A DNA stretch of 64,000 nucleotides, taken from Lampris incognitus (taxonomy: Eukaryota > Chordata > Actinopteri > Lampriformes > Lampridae). Every line of letters begins with the position of its first letter. The first letter of the stretch is position 1. Below, in pieces: positions 55,401 to 61,220 of the stretch. A program made the position numbers and the translations under genes. The DNA is taken from contig NC_079214.1 of the NCBI RefSeq assembly GCF_029633865.1, positions 30,043,957-30,107,956 on the forward strand, given 5' to 3'. The notes below the pieces were generated by a model. It was given only the letters and a program-made list of their open reading frames with translations, was not told the DNA's origin and searched no databases.

Positions 55401-58400
55401 GAAAGGGAGTAGCCTTGAGCTTAGAGAGAGGCTCATATCTGGAGGATTGCTCATTTGAATCAACACACTACTTAGGACGATGTGGCTATGGAAGATGAAC
55501 ATTGCTTTCAACAACCAATACAGAGATGCCTTTGCACAAGGCAGTTACTCATATGGAGCTCTGCTCAGTGGCCAAGACATTGTCTGAAAAATGTCTGTTC
55601 AATAAATGGTAAATGTTATTTTGGTACTAAACCCTAATAGATATTTATATATTTTCTAAACTCAAAGATTTCGGGTTTATTGTGACCATTTGTTGTTTTT
55701 TTCTTCTTTTTTTTCCCCCTGTGTCTTTGTGCTAGTGGGCCCTTGTATCTTTCTAGAAGTGTTGTTATATGTTTTGTCAGATTTTAGGATTTCCTTTTTC
55801 AATCTTGATTTTGTTTCATCCATGCATCCATTATTTGAACCGCTTATCCTGCTCTCAGGGTCGCGGGGATGCTGGAGCCTATCCCAGCAGTCATTGGGTG
55901 GCAGGCAGGGGGACACCCTGGACATGCCGCCAGGCCACCACACAGGGCCAACATACATACACACACACACACATTCATACCTAGAGACAATTTAGTATAG
56001 CTGATTCACCTGACCTACAAGTCTTTAGACTGTGGGAGGAAACCAGAGCCCCCGGAGGAAACCCACACAGACACGGGGAGAACATGCAAACTCCACACAG
56101 AGGATGAACTAGGACGACCCCCAAGGTTGGACTACCCCGGGCCTCAAACCCAGGAACCTTCTTGCTTTGAGGCAACCGTGCCAACCACTGCGCCACCGTG
56201 ATGCAATTTTATTTTTAAACGAATTTTTTTTTTTTTTGTTGAAACTATTTTGTTTCAATCTGTTTTCATTTCTCTAGCTGTGTCTATATGTGTGTCTGTG
56301 TCATTCTGTCAGATCTTTTCCAAAGAGAGCATCACAAAACACTCCAATGTTAACCTGGTTGATTTGGCTGGCAGCGAGCGTCAACGGGTCTCCGGTTCAG
56401 AGGCTGACCGACTCAAAGAGGGCACAGCCATTAACCTCAGCCTCACCACGCTGGGAAATGTCATCAGGTCTGTCTGCAGTCATTACATTCAATTTCAATT
56501 AGTTAAGTTTGGTTTAGTTTGAAATGTGATCCTCCTCTCCTCTCCTCTCCTGCAGTGCTCTAGCTGATGTGGCAGTAGGGAAGAAGGTGGTCCATATCCC
56601 CTACAGAGACTCAGTGCTTACCAAGTTGCTGCAGTCTGCATTAGGGGGCAACAGTCGCACAGTTATGGTAACCATCTTATTACCGATTTGTGAAGATACA
56701 CTGCAAGTTTAAGTAAGCAAGTCCTCCGTTTTAGAAAGTGGACACCCTATTTCAAAGGGGCATTGCTTCTATTTTGTCTGTGCTTTTATCCTTTAGTATC
56801 TTCAGATGCTTAAACATACGTAACACACTGTTCACCGAGGTTTTCTGGTTTCCGAAGTATGACTTATAATGGTTTTATAGATTGCTACACTGAGTCCTGC
56901 TGATATCTGCTATGAAGAGTCTCTCTCAACCCTGCGCTATGCTGAAAGGTGTGAAAGTTTGTTGTCTTTAAATTACATTGACTCGCAGTATAATGACTGA
57001 AAACTAAGAGAAAACCCATTCACCTTTTCTAATTTTTCTCCTCATCACTCTTTCCCCCTTTAATCTCCCTCCCCACTTCACCCATATCTCTTTCGGTCTC
57101 ACGCCTTCTCTTCATGCCCTTTCTTCTCGTCCTTTCTGTCGTTGTTTGCTTCTATTCCATCGTACCACCTATTTTCCTCTCTTCTTTGACCACTCCTATT
57201 TCAATCTCCATTTCCTCTTCCATTTCCTGTACCATATTACCTATCCATCCCCATGCTTCAGGGCAAAGCGCATCCAGAACCGGGCAGTTGTCAATGAAAG
57301 TCCAACAGAGCGTCTGGTAAAAGAGCTGAAGGCTGAGAATGGACGGCTTCTGCAGCGACTGAGCCGACTGGGCCAGGAGGGACGCAGAGCCGATGACGAG
57401 ACCAGTAAGACCGGTGAAATAGATTTGAATAGCATAGCTTCTTTGGGGAATCTGTGAGCCCCAAAGCTTTGCATCAATGCAAAAGTGTGCCTGTGTGTGT
57501 GTCCAGAGGAGCTGCGTCAGTTGCTGACCCATAATGAGCTCCAGATTCGAGCCATCCAGACTCTTTGGGAACAACACCTGCAGGAGGCGCTGAAGGACTG
57601 GGAGTTACAGTATGCTAGTATCACACAGGTGTATGCACGTACGCGTGCGCACACACACACAGCTACACACAGATTCACATACTTGAAAATGTGCTTGATC
57701 GACACAAGAAGACAGAGACATAGATGGGCACACACACACACACAGACACATACATCATAATTACTCTTCCCATCTCTTAATACTTTTTTAATCGTCCTGA
57801 TTTTGTCTTTCTCCCCTTTCAGGAGAGGAGGATGATGCAGATGCATCCCTACATCCTGAACATAAACGAAGACCCTCAGCTGTCTGGGGTGGTCAAACTT
57901 TTCATCCAAGAGGGTTAGCTAATCTTCACATTTCTCTTTTTATATCTCTTGTTGTCTCTGTCTCTCTTTCTCTCACTCGTTGACAATATGTTTCTACATC
58001 GCTGTCTGTGTCATTTCATTCTCTCTCTGTCACCATCCTCTGTTTCTCTCTCTGTCTCTCATCTTTCTCTCCTTCTCGGTCTTCGATTCGCTGTCTTTCA
58101 ATCTGTTGCTCTCTTTTTTCCTCTGTCACTCTCCACACCCCCATCTTGCTTTCTCTCTCTCTGTCGGGGGAGAACAGATGTCGATGCAGGAATAGATAAG
58201 TGTGACTGACTGTAGATTGAAGTAACCAGTTTCAGATCGGCAGTCATTAAGGTACTGGTGCATACAGGTACATTGCTAATGTTTTTAGAAATATAACTGG
58301 CTGCTGCTGTTACCAGACTTTACTAAACTAAATGAGGTATTAATCTCTTTAATAGGATTGCAGTCTCAGTAAAAACTGTTTTGTTTATTTTAGGGAATGT

Positions 58401-59312
58401 GTGAATCGTCTGTGTGGTATTATCTTCTCTCAGGTGATTGGGACATTGGACTTTCTGACTCCTCCAACAGATCCATCTCTATCAAGGGCTTAGGGTGAGT
58501 TGTTCTAATGTAAGCAAATAGGGCCCATCTTGCATAAGGTGTCTCACAGTATTCAAAGACTGGAAATTTAAATGTGAGATGCTCCTATACAAAGACTTTT
58601 AATTCTGTTTCTGCTGTCACCCATTTACCTTTTCTTCTCAACAATTCCCAGAGATTAATGAAATCACGAACATGTAAATAGAGATGGCGAAAAAAGTAAT
58701 GTTTTATTTGAACCTAATTTAATAGGCTTTCCAAAGGACCATGCTGCATTCCCTCATTCAAATTAGCCAAAGACTTACTTTGAGGGATAAAATGACAAAA
58801 TCAGTTCAGCAAAAAGGTCCATACAATTGAGAACTTGATTTTGATATGTATGAATAGTTCAGGGCGGCACGGTGGCACAGTGGTTAGCGCAGTCGCCTCA
58901 CAGCAAGAAGGTCCTGGGTTAGAGCCCCCGGGTAGTCCAACCTTGGTGGTCGTCCCAGGTCGTCCTCTGTGTGGAGTTTGCATGTTCTCCCTGTGCCTGT
59001 GTGGGTTTCCTCCAGGGGCTCCGTTTTCCTCCCACAGTCCAAAGACATTATAAGTCAGGTGAATCAGCCATACTAAATTGTCCCTAGGTATGAATGTGTG
59101 TGTGTGTGTGGGGGGGGGTAGTGTGATAGTCTGGCGGCCTGTCCAGGGTGTCTCCCTGCCTGCTGTCCAGTGGCTGCAGGGATAGGCTCCAGCATCCTCG
59201 CGACCCTGAGAGCAGGATAAGCAGTTCGAATAATGGATGGATGGATGAATGGTTCAAACCTGTCAGGCAGCATTGTGGTACTTTGTGAGTGATACAACTA
59301 ACTGCAAACTGA

Positions 59313-59380
<68 letters not shown>

Positions 59381-60365
59381 AGGATCCAGGAACATCATGC
59401 TGTGTTCAGGAATGAACAGCGCCGGGTTTCACTGGCCCCTACAGCAGCATCAAAAGTCATCATCAATGGTACCCTTATCTCCCAGACGACTGAGCTGCAA
59501 CACCTGGTGGGTCTCTATGGACACCAATGACGTTTGAGTTTTGGTTGTAGGTTCTAAAGGTCTTAATGTTTTACAGATGCACATACATGCTGTCACACTT
59601 ATAGTACATAGAGACACTCTGTACTCCACGGAGCTATAATTGGATGTCTCTCTATCTCACACCCACAGGTACACACACACACAGCATAGTTAAACTCACA
59701 CAGAAAGCATCTCTCTCTTTTCTTCTCTTCTCCTTGCAGGACCGACTCATCCTTGGCTCCAACTCTACCTACCTGTTCATTGGCTATCCATCTGAGAGAG
59801 GTGTGGATGACTGGAGCCGCTATGACTATGATTACTTCCAATCTGAACTGGCTGCTGCTGAGGGCATTCATCTGGGTGAGAGGAGGCAGACATTGCAAGA
59901 GATGGAGGGATTGAAGTGGGCAAAGATAGAATTATATGCTGAGGGTATTTTTGGATGAAACCCATAATATATACATCTTATTGTCCTGTAAGGGACATTT
60001 ATCTTAAACATAATATATTTTGATGTACTCTTTCAATTCCCCAGCAGAGCCCATGTGATAGGTAGGTTTTAGTATCTTTCTCAGGGGTGCCTTTAAAAGC
60101 ATGGCAGCCCAGCAAGTCAACACTGGCCCTTCAGTTGTGATGCAACCTCATTACCCATATAAGTATCTGTGTGTGTGTGTGTGTGTGCGTGCGTGTGTGT
60201 GTGTGCGCGCGCACACACGCGCGCTTATGTCTACACCTGTGTGTAGGAGAGCCAAATGCTGAATCCAGTCAGACAGACCCCAGTCTCCTGGCTGTCTTCT
60301 ATGACTATATTAAACTGATGCCGATGGTGGCTGAGGCCAATCAGATGAGCCAGGAGCTGAACAAG
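34394..60365 (+). CDS. kif28: Kinesin-3 family motor KIF28 (KLP-6 group), 17 exons, 3' end outside window
   Basis: This is a microtubule motor ATPase that should move cargo toward plus ends; KIF28 has been linked to mitochondria. Exons: 34394-34468, 48712-48903, 49597-49647, 52248-52400, 52580-52615, 53298-53417, 54933-55040, 56313-56467, 56556-56667, 56881-56948, 57262-57404, 57507-57628, 57823-57913, 58434-58494, 59383-59506, 59740-59875 and 60247-60365. All introns are GT-AG and all phases agree, giving 622 residues without a stop. The start [20 protein letters not shown] is chosen because [11 protein letters not shown] is the canonical motor beginning. Residues 116-123 are the P-loop GQTGSGKS, 229-236 switch I (NANSSRSH) and 262-268 switch II (DLAGSER). 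A neck coiled coil follows (about 365-435), then an FHA domain (about 460-555). KIF28 proteins are roughly 1000 residues, so about 400 are missing to the right. The human orthologue is classed as a pseudogene; this copy looks intact. Confidence 0.9.
35249..35729 (-). mobile_element. tRNA-derived SINE, copy 2 (kif28 intron 1)
   Basis: This inverted copy of the SINE at 30246-30717 runs from the tail (TTTTTAAAAATAAATTTATTTC) to the tRNA-like head (CTGGGACACGAACCTCCC as complement of the B box). The target duplication TATTGACAGC is at 35239-35248 and 35730-35739. Divergence from copy 1 is modest. Confidence 0.85.
36065..38440 (-). mobile_element. LINE copy 2: linker, RT and 3' end, frameshifted
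   Basis: It is the same family as 7905-9806. On the minus strand, from right to left: [20 protein letters not shown] (endonuclease end), [20 protein letters not shown], the RT fingers ([38 protein letters not shown]), [20 protein letters not shown], and the RT active site in [17 protein letters not shown] (about 36880). The C-terminal region follows ([39 protein letters not shown]). The 3' end is at (GAATGAAT) repeats near 36070. Three or more frame changes break it. It is 5'-truncated within kif28 intron 1. Confidence 0.85.
38441..39789. other. kif28 intron 1 sequence without a recognised element
   Basis: No coding motif or repeat pair seen. There is a pyrimidine-rich tract at about 39560-39800. 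Confidence 0.35.
39790..39885 (-). repeat. Diverged SINE/LINE tail fragment
   Basis: The stretch TATTATCCATTCCGGC, then TCAGGGTCATCGGGGGCACGG and AGTCTATCCCAGCAGG resembles the tail of the family at 55828-56204 but is strongly diverged. Confidence 0.45.
39999..40169 (-). repeat. BEL/Pao 3' LTR
   Basis: It matches 46381-46546 over nearly its whole length with roughly 15 differences and small indels. The minus-strand start reads TGTTCTGTCCCCATCAGG. Confidence 0.7.
40290..41900 (-). pseudogene. BEL/Pao pol remnants (RNase H region, integrase, C-terminal domain)
   Basis: On the minus strand: 41180-41476 has the integrase zinc segment ([39 protein letters not shown]). 40781-40969 has the core end ([20 protein letters not shown]), a Pao-specific motif. 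40304-40639 has the C-terminal domain ([38 protein letters not shown]). Weaker RNase H-like sequence lies at 41500-41900. Multiple stops make it a pseudogene. Confidence 0.8.
42080..42124. repeat. Perfect 17-bp hairpin
   Basis: TCCACCTATCCCAGTTT (42080-42096) and its exact reverse complement (42108-42124) are separated by 11 bases. It lies at the end of the hAT transposase relic. Confidence 0.9.
42972..43534. mobile_element. Non-autonomous hAT element (563 bp)
   Basis: The ends CAGTGGTTCTCAACCTTTTT and GGTTGAGAAACACCG are imperfect inverted repeats. The 8-bp target duplication is AGCTAGTG (42964-42971) and AGCTAGTA (43535-43542). It has no ORF. Confidence 0.85.
43827..44070. mobile_element. 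Non-autonomous hAT MITE (244 bp)
   Basis: Long inverted repeats (CAGTGTTTCTCAACCCAGTC at the left, complement at the right, about 45 bp) surround a short centre. The exact 8-bp target duplication TTCTAATG is at 43819-43826 and 44071-44078. Confidence 0.92.
44368..46090. other. Unassigned sequence inside the BEL/Pao span
   Basis: The region probably holds the upstream end of the hAT relic and part of the BEL interior. At 44970-45015 there is a G-run followed by C-rich sequence. I see no gene; the short frames at 44898-45288 lack known motifs. Confidence 0.35.
46119..46304 (-). pseudogene. BEL/Pao gag fragment
   Basis: [20 protein letters not shown] and [16 protein letters not shown] match the 'W-x-RL-x-x-x-YGSPE' segment of Pao-type gag. 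It stops on the left and is followed on the right by the LTR at 46381. Confidence 0.75.
46381..46546 (-). repeat. BEL/Pao 5' LTR
   Basis: This is the partner of 39999-40169. The left part reads TGAAGACAAAAAACCATGAG. Confidence 0.7.
46704..46967 (-). pseudogene. Harbinger-type SANT/MADF DNA-binding ORF fragment
   Basis: Its 87 codons include [35 protein letters not shown] and [20 protein letters not shown], the Myb/SANT-like domain of PIF/Harbinger transposon accessory proteins. It is truncated at the C-terminus by a stop in ECNP. GTAGTTCC-type repeats to both sides (46570-46700 and 48240-48360) may be the element's ends, interrupted by the hAT element at 47037. Confidence 0.7.
47037..48172 (+). 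mobile_element. Non-autonomous hAT element (1136 bp)
   Basis: The exact 8-bp target duplication GCTTCCGA is at 47029-47036 and 48173-48180. Short imperfect inverted ends share GGCACGG. Near 47430 it keeps a possible ORF start ([20 protein letters not shown]), but the transposase body is missing, so it is an internal-deletion derivative. It splits the Harbinger fragment. Confidence 0.8.
48440..48600 (-). repeat. Diverged SINE fragment next to kif28 exon 2
   Basis: The segment TGGACTGTAGGAGGAAACCGG, AACACATGCAAACTCCA and TCAAACTCAGGACCCT matches the middle of the family at 55828-56204. It ends about 110 bases before exon 2. Confidence 0.65.
48712..48903 (+). CDS. kif28: kif28 exon 2 (residues 26-89)
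   Basis: It encodes the region after beta-1: [17 protein letters not shown] and [13 protein letters not shown], closely like kinesin-3 motors. The acceptor is CATCCAG and the donor GTTAGA. Confidence 0.9.
49597..49647 (+). CDS. kif28: kif28 exon 3 (residues 90-106)
   Basis: This 51-base exon reads [17 protein letters not shown] and corresponds to the helix before the P-loop. Confidence 0.88.
49820..50180 (+). repeat. LINE 3' end, copy A
   Basis: It encodes [20 protein letters not shown] followed by ALDQKE and a stop near 50005, then a 3' region with GCCTGATCAACCCTGGCTGG. It closely matches 50825-51170. A TTCTATTCTATTC repeat precedes it. Confidence 0.75.
50390..51170 (+). mobile_element. 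Zinc-finger LINE with large internal deletion, copy B
   Basis: The 5' part (50392-50811) encodes a finger-like segment ([20 protein letters not shown]) and a linker ([20 protein letters not shown]). At about 50780 it passes directly to the C-terminal end of the ORF ([40 protein letters not shown]) and stops at 51002. The whole RT is missing. Fish non-LTR elements with such N-terminal fingers are known; I do not assign the clade. The 3' end is followed by TTCTATTCTATT. Confidence 0.7.
51180..52195 (-). mobile_element. L2-type LINE 3' part in kif28 intron 3
   Basis: The minus-strand frame of 228 codons (51391-52077) contains [23 protein letters not shown] RT motif 4, the active site [14 protein letters not shown] and [16 protein letters not shown], followed by the C-terminal [16 protein letters not shown] block. 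The 3' region contains the common fish tail (TTTAGCCGACGCTTTTATCC as read on the plus strand at 51193). It is 5'-truncated near 52195. Confidence 0.85.
52248..52400 (+). CDS. kif28: kif28 exon 4 (P-loop; residues 107-157)
   Basis: It carries [20 protein letters not shown], the nucleotide-binding P-loop, followed by [14 protein letters not shown]. Confidence 0.95.
52406..52446. repeat. (GT)n microsatellite at kif28 intron 4 start
   Basis: GT/CG-rich alternating repeat right after the exon 4 donor. Confidence 0.85.
52580..52615 (+). CDS. kif28: kif28 exon 5 (residues 158-169)
   Basis: This 36-base microexon encodes [12 protein letters not shown], the conserved kinesin S-x-L/M-E-I-Y-N-E block, with acceptor ACACAG and donor GTAAAA. 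Confidence 0.9.
53298..53417 (+). CDS. kif28: kif28 exon 6 (residues 170-209)
   Basis: It encodes [20 protein letters not shown] and [11 protein letters not shown], the V-x-DLL and L-x-VRE blocks of the motor. Confidence 0.92.
54140..54192 (-). repeat. SINE tail fragment
   Basis: GGGGGGGGCTTTTCTCCCC followed by AGTTGTACTTCACCAATTACC is the reverse complement of the fish SINE 3' tail also seen at 22001. Confidence 0.6.
54239..54530 (+). pseudogene. Endogenous-retrovirus-like pol fragment (RT/RNase H connection)
   Basis: The frame at 54203-54400 reads [18 protein letters not shown] and [17 protein letters not shown]. This is the connection between RT and RNase H typical of gamma/epsilon-type retroviral pol, where APTLGLPD is characteristic. 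A stop at 54398-54400 interrupts it; similar sequence ([11 protein letters not shown]) goes on to about 54530 with more changes. No LTR, gag or env is seen. It is an old, dead fragment in kif28 intron 6. Confidence 0.65.
54437..54822 (-). pseudogene. L1/Tx1-type LINE ORF2 fragment
   Basis: The minus strand carries [20 protein letters not shown] and [10 protein letters not shown] (54616-54822), then, in another frame, [20 protein letters not shown] (54437-54661). This is the region just before the zinc ribbon of L1-type ORF2. Confidence 0.65.
54933..55040 (+). CDS. kif28: kif28 exon 7 (switch I; residues 210-245)
   Basis: It contains [20 protein letters not shown] with switch I NANSSRSH. Confidence 0.95.
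55828..56204 (-). mobile_element. tRNA-derived SINE in kif28 intron 7
   Basis: On the minus strand it begins at the head CACGGTGGCGCAGTGGTTGG and runs through GTGTGGAGTTTGCATGTTCTC to a tail with GGATGCTGGAGCC complement and (ATGGATG)-like repeats. A second copy is on the plus strand at 58862-59263. Confidence 0.75.
56313..56467 (+). CDS. kif28: kif28 exon 8 (switch II)
   Basis: It encodes [20 protein letters not shown] and [14 protein letters not shown]. The relay-helix start reads INLSL where most kinesins have INKSL. It ends in phase 2. Confidence 0.95.
56556..56667 (+). CDS. kif28: kif28 exon 9
   Basis: It encodes [20 protein letters not shown] and [14 protein letters not shown], the microtubule-binding L12/alpha-5 region and alpha-6 start. 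Confidence 0.95.
56881..56948 (+). CDS. kif28: kif28 exon 10
   Basis: It encodes [20 protein letters not shown] followed by AE, the last motor strand. It ends in phase 2. Confidence 0.95.
57262..57404 (+). CDS. kif28: kif28 exon 11 (neck)
   Basis: It encodes [20 protein letters not shown] and then a leucine-rich coiled coil ([17 protein letters not shown]). Confidence 0.93.
57507..57628 (+). CDS. kif28: kif28 exon 12
   Basis: It encodes [20 protein letters not shown] and [16 protein letters not shown], the segment leading to FHA. It joins exon 11 in phase 1 (A|AG). Confidence 0.92.
57823..57913 (+). CDS. kif28: kif28 exon 13 (FHA start)
   Basis: It encodes [20 protein letters not shown], the kinesin-3 'P-x-L-x-N-x-NEDP-x-L' block that precedes the FHA fold. 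Confidence 0.93.
58434..58494 (+). CDS. kif28: kif28 exon 14 (FHA)
   Basis: It encodes [20 protein letters not shown] and links in phase 1 to exon 13 and phase 2 to exon 15. Confidence 0.9.
58862..59263 (+). mobile_element. tRNA-derived SINE in kif28 intron 14
   Basis: The head GGCGGCACGGTGGCACAGTG with GTTAGCGCAGTCGCC is followed by GTCCTGGGTTAGAGCCCCC (B-box-like). The body contains GTGTGGAGTTTGCATGTTCTC, and the 3' end is (ATGGATGG)n at 59233-59250. A GT/G run at 59095-59118 lies inside. Confidence 0.8.
59317..59380. repeat. (GT)n microsatellite abutting the exon 15 acceptor
   Basis: About 32 GT units end two bases before the AG of kif28 exon 15, so this tract replaces the normal polypyrimidine stretch of the splice site. 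Confidence 0.9.
59383..59506 (+). CDS. kif28: kif28 exon 15 (FHA)
   Basis: It encodes [19 protein letters not shown] and [15 protein letters not shown]. Its acceptor AG follows directly on a long GT repeat (59317-59380). Confidence 0.9.
59740..59875 (+). CDS. kif28: kif28 exon 16 (FHA end)
   Basis: It encodes [20 protein letters not shown] and [18 protein letters not shown]. Confidence 0.92.
60166..60230. repeat. (GT)n/(GC) microsatellite before exon 17
   Basis: Alternating GT with GC interruptions lies about 20 bases before the exon 17 acceptor. Confidence 0.85.
60247..60365 (+). CDS. kif28: kif28 exon 17, last exon in window
   Basis: It encodes [20 protein letters not shown] and MSQELNK; the donor GTAACA follows. 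No further exon is recognisable before 64000, so the gene continues to the right. Confidence 0.88.
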
Positions 60366-60487
60366 GTAACACACAGACACAAACACACATACTTATATAA
60401 GCCATCAGCGCCACACTTTTTACAAAGGGTTTACTCATTCTTAGGTTCATGAAACGTTTGTCATCAGTATTGTAAAGATATTCTGTA

Positions 60488-60765
60488 ATGTGGGCATCCA
60501 GGTAGCGTAGTGGTCTATTCCGTTGCCTACAACACAGGGATCGCTGGTTCAAATCCCCATGTTACCTCCGGTTTGGTCAGGCATCTCTACAGACACAATT
60601 GGCCGTGTCTGCAGGTGGGAAGCCGCATGTGCGTATGTGTCCTGGTCGCTGCACTAGTGCCTCCTCTGGTCGGTCGGGGCGCCTGTTCAGGGGGGAGAGG
60701 GAACTGGGGGGAATAGCGTGATCCTCCAACACACTACGTCCCCCTGGTGAAACTCCTCACTATCA
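60488..60765 (+). mobile_element. tRNA-derived SINE, 3'-truncated
   Basis: The head is GTGGGCATCCAGGTAGCGTA with B box GGTTCAAATCCCC. The body has ACAGACACAATTGGCCGTG, GTCCTGGTCGCTGCACTAG and GGGGGGAATAGCGTGATCC. It is the same family as 28957-29070. It ends where another fish repeat (AAGTCAAGTTTATTTATATAGC) starts at 60765. Confidence 0.8.
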
Positions 60766-60925
60766 AGTCAAGTTTATTTATATAGCACATTTAAAACAAC
60801 TACAGTTGAACCAAAGTGCTGCACAAGCTCAAAACACAATATAAAATAAGTGACACATATGAATATAAAAATACATGTGAAAAGACATAATAAAATAAAG
60901 AAATTAAAATGTAAACAATAAAATG
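60766..60925 (+). repeat. Fish dispersed repeat (TTTATTTATATAGCACATTT type)
   Basis: The motif TTTATTTATATAGCACATTT followed by AACCAAAGTGCTGCACAA is common in fish introns. It ends in A-rich sequence next to the LTR. Confidence 0.6.
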
Positions 60926-60939
60926 TGTGTGTGCCAATA

Positions 60940-61220
60940 TGTGGTGATGCTAAGGGACCACTCGAAGACACCCGTCTGTTAGCATACGCTTCTTTACTTG
61001 AACACCCACGTCACACTCCTCCTCCGCTCTTAGTCACTTACATCCTGTGGCAGGATGAGGAAAAAACACAGGAGACGAAGGCGAGTTTGCTGTTTATTCC
61101 TCAGCTCCAAAACCAAACTACAGCAGGAACAACCCTGCACCAGCAAGCCCGGGAACGTAAACCACGCCCCCAGCTCACAGTCCTGCTGGGTGAGAGGCAT
61201 AGCCCCTAGTGTCCGCCACA
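60940..61220 (-). repeat. Gypsy-3 3' LTR
   Basis: The right border is set by the purine tract; the minus-strand start reads TGTGGCGGACACTAGGGGC. The left border is uncertain because no second LTR is in the window. Confidence 0.6.

Noticed and set aside
60366..60920. A further kif28 exon just after exon 17
   Set aside because: The region is SINE and dispersed repeat; no AG-bounded frame with kinesin-tail similarity was found.
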